64,000 nt of DNA from a virus. The notes beneath the pieces were generated by a model, which had not been told where the DNA came from, searched no databases, and saw nothing but the letters and a program-made list of their open reading frames with translations. The DNA lies in IMG/VR virus record IMGVR_UViG_3300030419_006105, positions 52,367-116,366 of that record. The stretch is one strand, 5' to 3'. Below, piece by piece: positions 9,592 to 17,606 of the stretch; the stretch's first letter is position 1; each line of letters opens with the position of its first letter. Both the position numbers and the translations under genes were made by a program.

Positions 9592-10257
9592 ATGTGTGGA
9601 ATATTTGGATCAAACAATATAGAAACGTTTAGAGAGCTGTATATTAAAAACACAGAACGTGGTAATTTTGTACGCAGTATAACAAAATTATTCCCTGCAG
9701 GAACTAGAAATAATATACGAGTAGAAACTAATTACGAGCAAGATTTAGGTAAACATATACATGAAAATCCGTTTTGCATGTATTACTTAGGTCACTTACA
9801 ATCACCAACATCTAAAGTAAGAGATTTTAATAAAACAACTAGCCATCCGTTTAATTTAAATAATCAATATCTTGCTCATAATGGAGTATTAGAAAATGAT
9901 AGAGATTTAATTGAAGAATATAACCTAGAAGGATATAATGATGTGGATAGTAGTGTAATATTACCGTTAATAGAAAAGATTGGATTTGAAGACGCAATAT
10001 CTTCTTTACAAGGAACGTTTAGTTGTTGGTATTATAATAGTAACACTGGGAGTTTACGGATATTTAGATCTGGTTCTACATTATTTTCTAACGGTGGAGA
10101 TTTTAGTTCAATACAACCAGAAACTGACCACGAAAGAGTCAATAGCTTAGGATATAAATATATAAACGAAGGGTCTATATTAGAATATAACTTTACTTCT
10201 AACACTTTTAAGGAGGTTAATCAGTTTGAACTTAATAAGACTCCGTTCTTTTTATGA
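9592..10257 (+). CDS. Class II (Ntn-type) glutamine amidotransferase domain protein
   Basis: 221 aa. Met-Cys-Gly start (MCGIFGSNN) places the nucleophilic Cys at position 2, to be exposed after Met removal. GHLQSP (67-72), HNGVLEN (96-102) and a VDSSV segment near 118-122 match the glutaminase core of GlmS, PurF and Gat-QueC. There is no synthetase or isomerase domain, so it must deliver ammonia to a partner. Neighbours are QueC and the GMP reductase-like enzyme, which suggests amidation of a 7-deazaguanine or QueC's own ammonia need. It starts 2 nt after the previous stop. Alternative: a generic amidotransferase for an off-window synthetase. Confidence 0.8.
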   Translation: MCGIFGSNNIETFRELYIKNTERGNFVRSITKLFPAGTRNNIRVETNYEQDLGKHIHENPFCMYYLGHLQSPTSKVRDFNKTTSHPFNLNNQYLAHNGVLENDRDLIEEYNLEGYNDVDSSVILPLIEKIGFEDAISSLQGTFSCWYYNSNTGSLRIFRSGSTLFSNGGDFSSIQPETDHERVNSLGYKYINEGSILEYNFTSNTFKEVNQFELNKTPFFL

Positions 10258-10958
10258 AAACTTTAATAGCAACAGCTACTAAACATGATATAGACGGGTT
10301 TAAAAATACTAGACTATCAAAAAGTTTAACATATCACAAAGAAAATCAAAGCGTTGTAAACTATGAATTAGAACCAACATTTAATAATACAACTGGTTTA
10401 TGTTCTGTATATAATAATTATCTAACGAAAAAATACCTAAAGAAATATGACTGTATATTATTTGTACATGATGATTTACATATCGATAGTGTTAATTTTT
10501 TAACATGCATAAGAGAGTATTTTAAAAAGGGTTATGATGTAGTAGGATTAGCTGGCGGTAGTAAAATACAAATTAAAAAACCATGTCTATGGCATATTTT
10601 ATGTAAACCGGAAACCCTATCAGGAGTTGTAGCTCATTACAAAAACAAAACAGATTATTATCAAACTATATTTGGACAAGTACCAAAAGAAGTTGTATTA
10701 TTAGACGGTTTATTTTTAGCTGTAAAGACAAAATCATTAGCATTACATAATATACGATTTGATGAAAATATAAAAGGATTCCATCATTATGATCTAAAAT
10801 TTTGTTTAGATTGCCATTTAGCAGGTATGCGTTTGACGACAGCTCCAATACAAGTAATTCATGACTCACCAGGCTTAACTAAATTCACAGAAGAATTTGC
10901 AAAATCAGAGGAGTACCTATATAATGTACTCGTAAAACATGCTGACCAGCGAAAATAA
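10254..10958 (+). CDS. Glycosyltransferase-2-like protein (StrF-type domain)
   Basis: 234 aa, GT-A-like. CILFVHDDLHID (about residues 63-74) resembles the VHDD nucleotide-sugar/metal motif of StrF-domain proteins; VVLLDGLFLAVK and FHHYDLKFCLDCHLAG match the second half of that fold (acceptor-site aspartates and HYD). The acceptor is unknown. Overlaps the amidotransferase by 4 nt (ATGA) and the helicase gene by 20 nt, so it belongs to the same transcript. Possible roles are virion or DNA glycosylation. Confidence 0.7.
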   Translation: MKTLIATATKHDIDGFKNTRLSKSLTYHKENQSVVNYELEPTFNNTTGLCSVYNNYLTKKYLKKYDCILFVHDDLHIDSVNFLTCIREYFKKGYDVVGLAGGSKIQIKKPCLWHILCKPETLSGVVAHYKNKTDYYQTIFGQVPKEVVLLDGLFLAVKTKSLALHNIRFDENIKGFHHYDLKFCLDCHLAGMRLTTAPIQVIHDSPGLTKFTEEFAKSEEYLYNVLVKHADQRK

Positions 10959-12285
10959 TTATTTAGATATAGATCTTGATTATTTAGAGAAAATAGTATT
11001 TAAAAATTGTCTTGAAGATGATATTTATTTAAATTCTATTATTGATAATCTTAATTATAAGTTTTTTAAAAATAAAGACTTTCAACAGATTATTAAATTA
11101 ATTCAAGCTCTATATAAGAAGAATAATAAGAGACCAACGCGTACAGAATTAGAATTATACTTAAATAATGATCAGTTAAAAGAACATTATAATAAAAGTA
11201 AAATAATAATTAATGACGTTGATTCAGATTTAACATCTGAAGATTTATATGCTTATACAGAAAAATACTTGCAAGAGCAAGCTGTATTTAATACATTTTT
11301 AGAAATTGTTGATAGTAAAGAGAGAGATGTAAAAACAATACATGATAAGTTTAATAAAGCTTGTAATATTTCTATTACTACAAATGTAGGTCATAATTAT
11401 TTTAAAGACATTGAAGAACATATAACCAATTTAACTACAAGAGAACATAAAATTAAAACTGGGTGGGATTGGTTAGATGAAAGATTAGATGGAGGTTTCC
11501 TGGAAGCTGGTAGAAGTATGTATGTATTTGCAGGTCCGACTAATGTAGGTAAATCTATATTCTTAAGCAATATAGCCACGACTGCAGCAAGTGAAGGAAA
11601 AAATGTACTAGTAATTTCTCTTGAAATGTCAGAAATGATATATAGTAAGAGAATAACTTCTAGGTTAACTGGACTACCTATAAATCATTTAGATCAACAT
11701 ATAGATGGTCTAAGAGAGAGTGTAGGTAAATTTAAAATGTTACACCCTAGAGCTAATATTATAATTAAAGAATTTGCACCTAATTCTATTACACCTCCTC
11801 AATTAGAAGGTTTTATTAAAAAGCTTATTAATAAACAATTTAAACCTGATATTATAGTTTTAGATTATTTAAATTTGATGGCTAGTACATATGGTAATAA
11901 TTCGTATGAAAGAATTAAAAGTATATCAGAGCAAGTAAGAGCTATGTCGTATACATTTGAATGTCCAGTTGTATCTGCTACACAAGTAAACCGTACAGGA
12001 TATGGTAATAACGCTGGAGGTCCTGGACTTGAATCTATTGGAGAAAGTTACGGATTAGGTGCAACAGCAGATGCTATTGTTAGTATATGGAGAACAGAAG
12101 AAGATGAAGAAGATAACGCCTTACATATAGGTATTATTAAAAACCGATTTGGTTCTAATACAGGTAGTACAAGATTAAGCATAGACTATAATACTTTAAC
12201 ATTAACTGAAAATACCGACTTAAATGTTAATAATGATATTAACGCAGCTGAAGATGATGCTGTACAATTCGGTAGGGTTGTGTAA
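10939..12285 (+). CDS. 41: Replicative DNA helicase (gp41, DnaB/RecA-fold)
   Basis: 448 aa against 475 in T4. The N-terminal helical domain is followed by a RecA-like motor with Walker A GPTNVGKS at about 199-206, VLVISLEMS (motif 1a), Walker B IIVLDYLN, and a Gln-containing SATQVNRTG segment. These are typical of DnaB-family hexameric helicases. Works with primase gp61, loader gp59 and gp32, all encoded nearby. Its start lies within the end of the glycosyltransferase gene. Confidence 0.92.
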   Translation: MLTSENNYLDIDLDYLEKIVFKNCLEDDIYLNSIIDNLNYKFFKNKDFQQIIKLIQALYKKNNKRPTRTELELYLNNDQLKEHYNKSKIIINDVDSDLTSEDLYAYTEKYLQEQAVFNTFLEIVDSKERDVKTIHDKFNKACNISITTNVGHNYFKDIEEHITNLTTREHKIKTGWDWLDERLDGGFLEAGRSMYVFAGPTNVGKSIFLSNIATTAASEGKNVLVISLEMSEMIYSKRITSRLTGLPINHLDQHIDGLRESVGKFKMLHPRANIIIKEFAPNSITPPQLEGFIKKLINKQFKPDIIVLDYLNLMASTYGNNSYERIKSISEQVRAMSYTFECPVVSATQVNRTGYGNNAGGPGLESIGESYGLGATADAIVSIWRTEEDEEDNALHIGIIKNRFGSNTGSTRLSIDYNTLTLTENTDLNVNNDINAAEDDAVQFGRVV

Positions 12286-12294
12286 ATATATACA
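12283..12294 (+). promoter_or_regulatory. TAAATA late-like box before DHH gene
   Basis: TAAATA at 12283-12288 overlaps the gp41 stop and ends 6 nt before the ATG at 12295, the spacing seen at many late genes here. Confidence 0.4.
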
Positions 12295-13179
12295 ATGGCC
12301 AAAGAGGATTTAATATTTACAGATCTAGATTTAGACGGAAGCTGTAGCTATTTAACATACTCTTGGTTCACTCAAACTAAACCAAAAGTAATAACAGTAA
12401 AGGTTTCATCTTTACGTGAAAAATTTCTAGCATGGTTAAAACATAATAAAATTAGTGATTATAAACGAATATACTTTTTTGACTTAGATACAACAGAAAT
12501 AAAAGATCTTATTGATAAGAAAAACGTTACAATATTTGATCACCATAAATCCCATGAAGAAGAATATAAAAACGCTACTACTATAATTGATAAAGAATGT
12601 ACTTCATGTAGTAAATTAATATATACATTTTATAAAGATAAAGCTAATCTTACAGTAGAGCAAAAAAAACTCATAGCTTTAGTTAATGACTATGATTGTT
12701 ATGAATTAAAATTTCCAGAAAGTAATAAATTAAATTTTCTCTTTTGGTATAAAAATGGAGATAAATTACAAAATTTTATTAATGATTTTGAATCTGGTTT
12801 TCACGGTTTTGATAATGAGCAAAACAAAATTATTAGTTATCATTTTTATAAATTTAAAAAATTAAGAGATCAAATACAATTATATAAATCTACATTGAGT
12901 ATAGGTAAAAAGAAATATAAGTTTATTAGTACATTTGCTAACGAATATGTAAATGATTTATGTCAATATATTATTGATAATAATGATTGTGATGTATGTT
13001 TAATGATTAACTTAAAAAACAATAGAGTTTATTTACGTAAAAATAGAAAGGTAGATTTAAATCTAGGGAAGTTCGCTAAAAAAGTATGTGAAGGAGGTGG
13101 TCATGAATATGCAGCAGGCGGTGTATTAAATGACAATATACTCACATTAAGCAAAAAGTTCATACCACTAAATGGATAA
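12295..13179 (+). CDS. DHH/DHHA1 family phosphoesterase
   Basis: 294 aa. Motif I TDLDLDG (9-15), FDLDTTE (62-68), the DHH signature (82-84, in IFDHHKSHE), an aspartate-rich VNDYDC segment and the C-terminal GGGHEYAAGG (267-276) of DHHA1 domains are all present, so the Mn-dependent phosphoesterase site looks intact. Family members include RecJ exonuclease, NrnA nano-RNase/pAp phosphatase and cyclic dinucleotide phosphodiesterases. The size fits the NrnA-like end better than RecJ. It sits between helicase and helicase-loader genes, a place not known to me for this family in T4. Confidence 0.85.
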   Translation: MAKEDLIFTDLDLDGSCSYLTYSWFTQTKPKVITVKVSSLREKFLAWLKHNKISDYKRIYFFDLDTTEIKDLIDKKNVTIFDHHKSHEEEYKNATTIIDKECTSCSKLIYTFYKDKANLTVEQKKLIALVNDYDCYELKFPESNKLNFLFWYKNGDKLQNFINDFESGFHGFDNEQNKIISYHFYKFKKLRDQIQLYKSTLSIGKKKYKFISTFANEYVNDLCQYIIDNNDCDVCLMINLKNNRVYLRKNRKVDLNLGKFAKKVCEGGGHEYAAGGVLNDNILTLSKKFIPLNG

Positions 13180-13447
13180 TCCTTATACAACATTAGAAAA
13201 AAAAGATATAGTACATAAGTTTTTAAGCTTATGTAGTTTTGTATCTATTTGCGAAAATAAAAAATTAAATTTAGCTAATGTATTTTTATTAGTTCTTAAA
13301 AATAAAAAATATAGAGATTTATTTAAAGAAATTCTTATAATTGAGAGTAATTATGAACTTGTAAAATTATTTTTACAACATGACCCGTACTTATATAAAA
13401 GTAAGTATATCACTAAGTTTTTAAAAAAACACACTCTTAATTTATGA
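13172..13447 (+). CDS. Small protein in the gp33 position (possible late transcription co-activator)
   Basis: 91 aa, Lys/Leu/Asn-rich and helical by composition, overlapping the DHH gene by 8 bp and the gp59 gene by 4 bp. In T4 the gene just upstream of 59 is 33, encoding the 112-aa late transcription co-activator that bridges the sliding clamp and RNA polymerase. Size and position fit, but I see no motif that proves it, so gp33 is a positional guess. The protein ends in KKHTLNL. Confidence 0.45.
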   Translation: MDNPYTTLEKKDIVHKFLSLCSFVSICENKKLNLANVFLLVLKNKKYRDLFKEILIIESNYELVKLFLQHDPYLYKSKYITKFLKKHTLNL

Positions 13448-14091
13448 CTGATCAGGATCAATTAAGCATATACGAACAAAACATATATAATACATATCTT
13501 AGAACTGCACGAAAAAATAAAGGGTTTACTCCTAGAAAAAATTTTAAAGATCTAGATAATGAAAAATATGTTTTAATTAAAAAAGTCTCTAAAACTCTAC
13601 AAAACAAAAAAATTGACCCTACATTATTTTTTATTGCTCCATATGAGTTACATTCAGAAAAACACGTTTCATTAAATTTCTATAGTACATTTGGAGCTAT
13701 AACTACATATAGAAAATACGTTCAACAAATAGAATTAACTGACCCTGATCATATTTTTAATATTACTCAATTAAGAAATAGTATGAAATATATTTATCAA
13801 ATATGTGCAGATAATAATATTAAAGATTGTGAGGAATACTTATTATTTCAAAAAGGTGTATATCCAAATTTTATTTTAGATTTAAAAGAAGGTAATGTAA
13901 GTTTTTATAGCTTGATTGCTCTAGATCTATGCGAAAATAAAATTAAGCTAGAAAAAAATATAGTTGAATTTGCATGTAAAGGATTTTATAATACCTTAAG
14001 CAGTTTGAGAACTCGATACACATTTTCGAAAAAAATCAAACCGTTGAGTATAAAACTTATTAAAACTATAAATAAAATATTAAAAATATGA
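13444..14091 (+). CDS. 59: gp59-like helicase loader
   Basis: 215 aa against 217 in T4. The pattern of the two proteins lines up by eye: a VSLNFYSTFG/TYRKYVQQI region against the T4 ALVFYREYIGRLKQI region, and YPNFILDLKEGNVSFYSLIALD against the T4 segment ending in SFETFILLDS. The very basic C-terminus and the position immediately before gene 32 also match T4. gp59 loads gp41 helicase onto gp32-coated forks. Overlaps gp32 start by 4 bp (ATGA). Confidence 0.72.
   Translation: MTDQDQLSIYEQNIYNTYLRTARKNKGFTPRKNFKDLDNEKYVLIKKVSKTLQNKKIDPTLFFIAPYELHSEKHVSLNFYSTFGAITTYRKYVQQIELTDPDHIFNITQLRNSMKYIYQICADNNIKDCEEYLLFQKGVYPNFILDLKEGNVSFYSLIALDLCENKIKLEKNIVEFACKGFYNTLSSLRTRYTFSKKIKPLSIKLIKTINKILKI
14067..14087 (+). 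promoter_or_regulatory. Perfect TATAAATA late-type box before gp32
   Basis: TATAAATA at 14067-14074, inside the end of the gp59 gene, 13 nt before the gp32 ATG. It would give a leader of about 6 nt. Confidence 0.45.
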
Positions 14092-14954
14092 CAACGAGTA
14101 TGTTCGCATCAATTAAGGACGCGCTAGCAAAACCAGCGCAAGGTAACAACACAACTAGCAATATTATGCGGTTGAAGACAGGTAACACATATGTTTTACG
14201 TTTAGTTCCGTATGTGAAAGATCCAAGTAAGACGTTTTTTCATTACTACTCACATGGATGGGTAAGTGAAGCAACTGGACAATTTCAAAGTGCTATTAGT
14301 CCACAAACATGGGGTGATAGGGATCCAATTGCCGAAGCTCGGTATAAAATTTCTCGTACTGGTACAGAGGAAGAGAAGGAAAAGGCAAAAGCTCTTAATC
14401 GTAAAGAGAATTGGTTAATTAACGTTTACGTAGTAAAGGATGGTGATAATCCAGAAAATGAAGGTAAAGTTAAAATTCTACGATTCGGTAGACAGTTACA
14501 TAAAATTATTATGGAAGCTATCGAAGGAGAAGACGCTGACGAATTTGGTGAGCGTATTTTCGATCTGACTGAAAATGGTTGCAGTCTAAAGGTTAAAGTT
14601 GAAGAGCAAGGTGGTTATCCTACTTATGTAAGTTCAAGGTTTGCTGCCCCTGCAGCAATTCCAGGTGTTACTGCAGATAATGTTAAGGATGTATATGATA
14701 AAGTATTCGATCTTGACAATGTATTTCCTGTTAAGAGTTATGAGGAATTGCAGACTATGCTTAATGAGCATTATCATGGACTAGATAGTTCTACTGTAGA
14801 GGAGCAAACACATGCCCCGGCTACAACATCAACTAAAGTAGATGATGATGACGATGATGATATTAATTTCGATGATATCGAACCTACATCAAAGTCTAAC
14901 GATACTCCTGTTGATGATACTAAAGTAAAAGAATTACTTGATAGCTTGGATTAA
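14088..14954 (+). CDS. 32: Single-stranded DNA-binding protein (gp32)
   Basis: 288 aa against 301 in T4. The core VVKDGDNPENEGKVK...RFG matches the corresponding T4 gp32 segment very well, as does the SLKVKVEEQGGYPTY region. The C-terminus is an Asp-rich tail (VDDDDDDDI near 252-260) that in T4 contacts partner proteins. Unlike T4 gp32, I see no CPVC-type zinc site: only one cysteine is present (in NGCSLK). A strong terminator follows 8 nt after the stop, so gp32 ends its operon. Confidence 0.93.
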   Translation: MTTSMFASIKDALAKPAQGNNTTSNIMRLKTGNTYVLRLVPYVKDPSKTFFHYYSHGWVSEATGQFQSAISPQTWGDRDPIAEARYKISRTGTEEEKEKAKALNRKENWLINVYVVKDGDNPENEGKVKILRFGRQLHKIIMEAIEGEDADEFGERIFDLTENGCSLKVKVEEQGGYPTYVSSRFAAPAAIPGVTADNVKDVYDKVFDLDNVFPVKSYEELQTMLNEHYHGLDSSTVEEQTHAPATTSTKVDDDDDDDINFDDIEPTSKSNDTPVDDTKVKELLDSLD

Positions 14955-14962
14955 ACAAATAT

Positions 14963-14988
14963 GGGGGAGGGTAACCTCCCCCTTTTTT
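14963..14988 (+). terminator. Intrinsic terminator after gp32
   Basis: Perfect 8-bp GC-rich stem GGGGGAGG / CCTCCCCC with loop GTAA, followed by a run of T (14963-14988). Confidence 0.9.
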
Positions 14989-14997
14989 AAAAAAACT

Positions 14998-15390
14998 ATG
15001 AACGACGAAGTTATAGAGAAATTAATGCTTCACCAGTTAAATCAACAAGCTGGTGAACTTAATCAAAATATAGTACAGAAAAGCTCTGCATTAAATGATA
15101 TACCTATAGATAATAAACTATATGAATCTTCACAACCACAACCTCAGCCACAACAATTTCAGCAACAAATTCCACAACCAGTACAACAACCCGTACAGCA
15201 AGCAGTTCAACCACAAGTACAAACTGTTGTACAACAAGATTTAAATCCTCTAATAGAAAGAGTAACTTCTTTAGAAAAACAAGTCACTAAATTTATAACC
15301 CTTATTGAGCGTAACGTTGCAAAGAACGCAAAAGAGATTAATATAAGAATCAAATTAAACGAAAATAATGGTTCTACCAATAAAAAGTAA
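14998..15390 (+). CDS. Gln/Pro-rich hypothetical protein
   Basis: 130 aa from the ATG at 14998 (MNDEVIEKL). I reject the longer frame starting at 14938, because it would read through gp32's end and the terminator. The middle is a low-complexity Gln/Pro/Val stretch (about residues 45-80), flanked by an N-terminal helix and a C-terminal coiled-coil-like segment (LIERVTSLEKQVTKFI). No family recognised. The low-complexity centre suggests a flexible linker between two interaction helices. Overlaps the clamp gene by 23 bp. Confidence 0.65.
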   Translation: MNDEVIEKLMLHQLNQQAGELNQNIVQKSSALNDIPIDNKLYESSQPQPQPQQFQQQIPQPVQQPVQQAVQPQVQTVVQQDLNPLIERVTSLEKQVTKFITLIERNVAKNAKEINIRIKLNENNGSTNKK

Positions 15391-16099
15391 AGACAATTTT
15401 ATTAGGAGTTTTCTTAATCCTGTCTCAAGACTAGATACATCTGCTACACTACTCGTTGATAATATTATCTCAGCAGTTGTACATAATAATTCAAATATTT
15501 TTCTTCGTGCAGAATATAAAATAAATTGGGAAGATCATCCTCAAGATTATATATTATGCTTACCTGATACAATTAAATTAATTAAAATATTGTCTTGCTT
15601 AGAGAAAGATGAAATTAATCTTACAATAGACGACAATTGTATTACATATAAAGATGATAACAATAGATTCAAATATCATCTATTTGATGATAGCTTAAAA
15701 TCTAAAAATGCATTTGATTTTGCCAAGATTAATAATATTAATTTCGGTACCAGTTTTGATTTAACTCGTGAAAAGAATAGTGCGTTACTTAAAGCGTTAC
15801 CATTTGTTACTGAAACAAGTAAAGTATATTTAAAAACTGAAGGTAGAACTGTTTTTGCTGAATTATCAGATAAAAAAATACAAAATATAGATAGTTATAC
15901 GGCTTTAATTGCAGATGAGTTTGATGGAGATGATTTAAATTATGAATTAATATTAGATGTAGAATTATTTAGACTTATCTCGACATTGAGTTTTGATACT
16001 GCAAAAGTATATATTAATAACGAATATAAGATGTTAATGATGAAGTTAGAACTTAACGAAGCTACTCTTACATTTGTAAGTACGAGTTATAAAAATTAA
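15368..16099 (+). CDS. 45: Sliding clamp (gp45)
   Basis: 243 aa against 228 in T4. Strand-helix alternation of a PCNA-type clamp is visible. Features resembling gp45 are the N-terminal AVVHNNSNIFLRAEYK region, the central DLTREKNSALLKALPFV, and the closing LTFVSTSYKN. It tethers polymerase and, in T4, recruits the late transcription machinery. The clamp loader large subunit lies 26 kb away at 41772, which is not the T4 order (45-44-62). No catalytic motif exists in this family, so the call is by pattern and context. Confidence 0.7.
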   Translation: MVLPIKSKDNFIRSFLNPVSRLDTSATLLVDNIISAVVHNNSNIFLRAEYKINWEDHPQDYILCLPDTIKLIKILSCLEKDEINLTIDDNCITYKDDNNRFKYHLFDDSLKSKNAFDFAKINNINFGTSFDLTREKNSALLKALPFVTETSKVYLKTEGRTVFAELSDKKIQNIDSYTALIADEFDGDDLNYELILDVELFRLISTLSFDTAKVYINNEYKMLMMKLELNEATLTFVSTSYKN

Positions 16100-16401
16100 T
16101 GAAAAATAAAGTAACAACATGTGGTTATTTTATAAAAAGGTTAAGAGATAACGGATATATAGTAAATAGAATTTTTAATCAATACCCTAAAGATGATTGT
16201 CGAAAATGGACTGTAATGATTGAACCAGGAGCGGCATCATTGTATATTACATGTTATGTGAATAAAGATTGGTACGGGGATTTAATGTTTGAACTTAACG
16301 ACGGAATTAGATTTAAAAACCTCCAATTAAAAACAGATAGTATGGAAGTAATATTTAACAAATTAATAGATAAAGAAATTATACCAAGTGAAAAAAACTA
16401 A
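16099..16401 (+). CDS. Hypothetical protein, 100 aa
   Basis: Small alpha/beta protein (MKNKVTTCGYFIKRLRD opening; a WTVMIEP strand; an LYITCYVNKDWYGDLMFEL pair of strands). It begins at the last base of the clamp gene stop and overlaps the next gene by 14 bp, so it is expressed from the same transcript. No recognised family. In T4 the small clamp-loader subunit gp62 follows nearby, but this is too short and shows no resemblance I can defend. Confidence 0.6.
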   Translation: MKNKVTTCGYFIKRLRDNGYIVNRIFNQYPKDDCRKWTVMIEPGAASLYITCYVNKDWYGDLMFELNDGIRFKNLQLKTDSMEVIFNKLIDKEIIPSEKN

Positions 16402-16681
16402 CAAACCAAAAAACTTCGACAATCTCCTTAAAACAAGTATTAACGCTGCGGAAGATATAAGTAACGGAAATGAAGAGGACTTATCTGTAATAAATGATTA
16501 TTTAGCTGAATATTTAAAATCATTTGTTTTACTAGGATATGATACAAAAGGAGAAAGTGTAGTTATATTATCTGGTAAAACAGCGCAAGATTATGATGCA
16601 TTAGAAACCCTATTACGTAGAATAGGTAATATAGATTTTTTTAATAATATTCAAGAAGAAAAAACTAAGTCAAATGAATAA
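16388..16681 (+). CDS. Hypothetical protein, 97 aa (GTG start)
   Basis: Starts with GTG at 16388 inside the end of the previous gene. A helical acidic middle (NAAEDISNGNEEDLSVINDYLAEY is split around residue 20-40) is followed by a VVILSGKTAQDYDALETLLRRIG segment. No family recognised. It ends 8 nt into the RmlD-like gene, so translation is coupled. Function unknown. Confidence 0.55.
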   Translation: MKKTNKPKNFDNLLKTSINAAEDISNGNEEDLSVINDYLAEYLKSFVLLGYDTKGESVVILSGKTAQDYDALETLLRRIGNIDFFNNIQEEKTKSNE

Positions 16682-17606
16682 GATAATTGTTTTAGGTAAC
16701 GGTTATATCGGTAAACAGGTGTATAAACATCTTACGTCAACAATGACGGATTTTGATGTAAAATTACTAAACTCATATGAGTATAATTGCCCAAGTGTAT
16801 TAAGAGAGACTCTTTTTACAAATTTAAAAACTGAATTTATTACAAATAGAGAAATTCATCCTCACACAAGTCAATCTCATGAAACCAACCAAAAATGGCT
16901 TATTAACTGTGTAGGTTATACTGGGAAGCCAAATGTAGATGCATGTGAGAATGATAAACAAACCTGTTGGGACTTAAACGTTACATTTCCTACTTTACTA
17001 GCAAATGAATGTGCAAAATATAATGTAAAAATTATTAATATTAGTTCTGGTTGTATATATGATACTGAAGATGGTAAATCTATTTTTAATGAAGAAGATT
17101 GGCCAAATTTCGGTTTAAATAGTTCTAGTAGTAGCTGGTATAGTCGCACTAAACATGCGGCAGAGCTTAATCTCAATGCATTTGACAATATATATACTCT
17201 ACGTATACGTATGCCTATATGTAATAATTTTAATTCTAGTAAAAACTATTTAACTAAGATTTTAAAGTATAATGACATATTACAAGAAGTTAATTCAAAG
17301 ACTGTAATCGAAGATTTGTATAATACAGTGAGTAAGATAATATATCGACAAGATATACCAACAGGAATATATAACTGTGTTAATCCTGAACCATTAGATA
17401 CAAAAACAGTAACACAAATTCTCGACAAATATGGTATGTGGAACCCTAATTGGAATTTTATTGATTATAATGGACTAAAAAATCATATTAAAGCAAATAG
17501 ATCTAATTGTATTCTTACAACCGATAAATGTAGAGAAGTAGGTATAGAGTTTCCTTCGGAAGAAGAATCATTACATCGTATATTAGCTAAAACTAATGAA
17601 GAATAA
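16674..17606 (+). CDS. RmlD-like NAD(P)-dependent sugar reductase/epimerase
   Basis: Short-chain-type Rossmann enzyme of the dTDP-4-dehydrorhamnose reductase / NAD-epimerase group; 310 aa. GNGYIGKQ (8-15) binds the cofactor; NISSGCIYDT (Ser/Thr of the triad) and Y156-x3-K160 (WYSRTK) supply catalysis. Late segments (GIYNCVNPEPLDT) resemble RmlD. It is followed directly by RmlB (11-bp overlap), while RmlA is at 28745 and RmlC is not seen. Product could be dTDP-L-rhamnose or a related 6-deoxysugar for the glycosyltransferases. Confidence 0.75.
   Translation: MNKIIVLGNGYIGKQVYKHLTSTMTDFDVKLLNSYEYNCPSVLRETLFTNLKTEFITNREIHPHTSQSHETNQKWLINCVGYTGKPNVDACENDKQTCWDLNVTFPTLLANECAKYNVKIINISSGCIYDTEDGKSIFNEEDWPNFGLNSSSSSWYSRTKHAAELNLNAFDNIYTLRIRMPICNNFNSSKNYLTKILKYNDILQEVNSKTVIEDLYNTVSKIIYRQDIPTGIYNCVNPEPLDTKTVTQILDKYGMWNPNWNFIDYNGLKNHIKANRSNCILTTDKCREVGIEFPSEEESLHRILAKTNEE

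Noticed and set aside
14938-14997. N-terminal extension of the Gln/Pro-rich protein
   Set aside because: It would overlap gp32 and run through a perfect terminator; the ATG at 14998 follows the terminator and is the better start.
16099-16681. gp62 (clamp-loader small subunit) among the two small genes after gp45
   Set aside because: They are about half the size of T4 gp62 and show no resemblance that I can defend.
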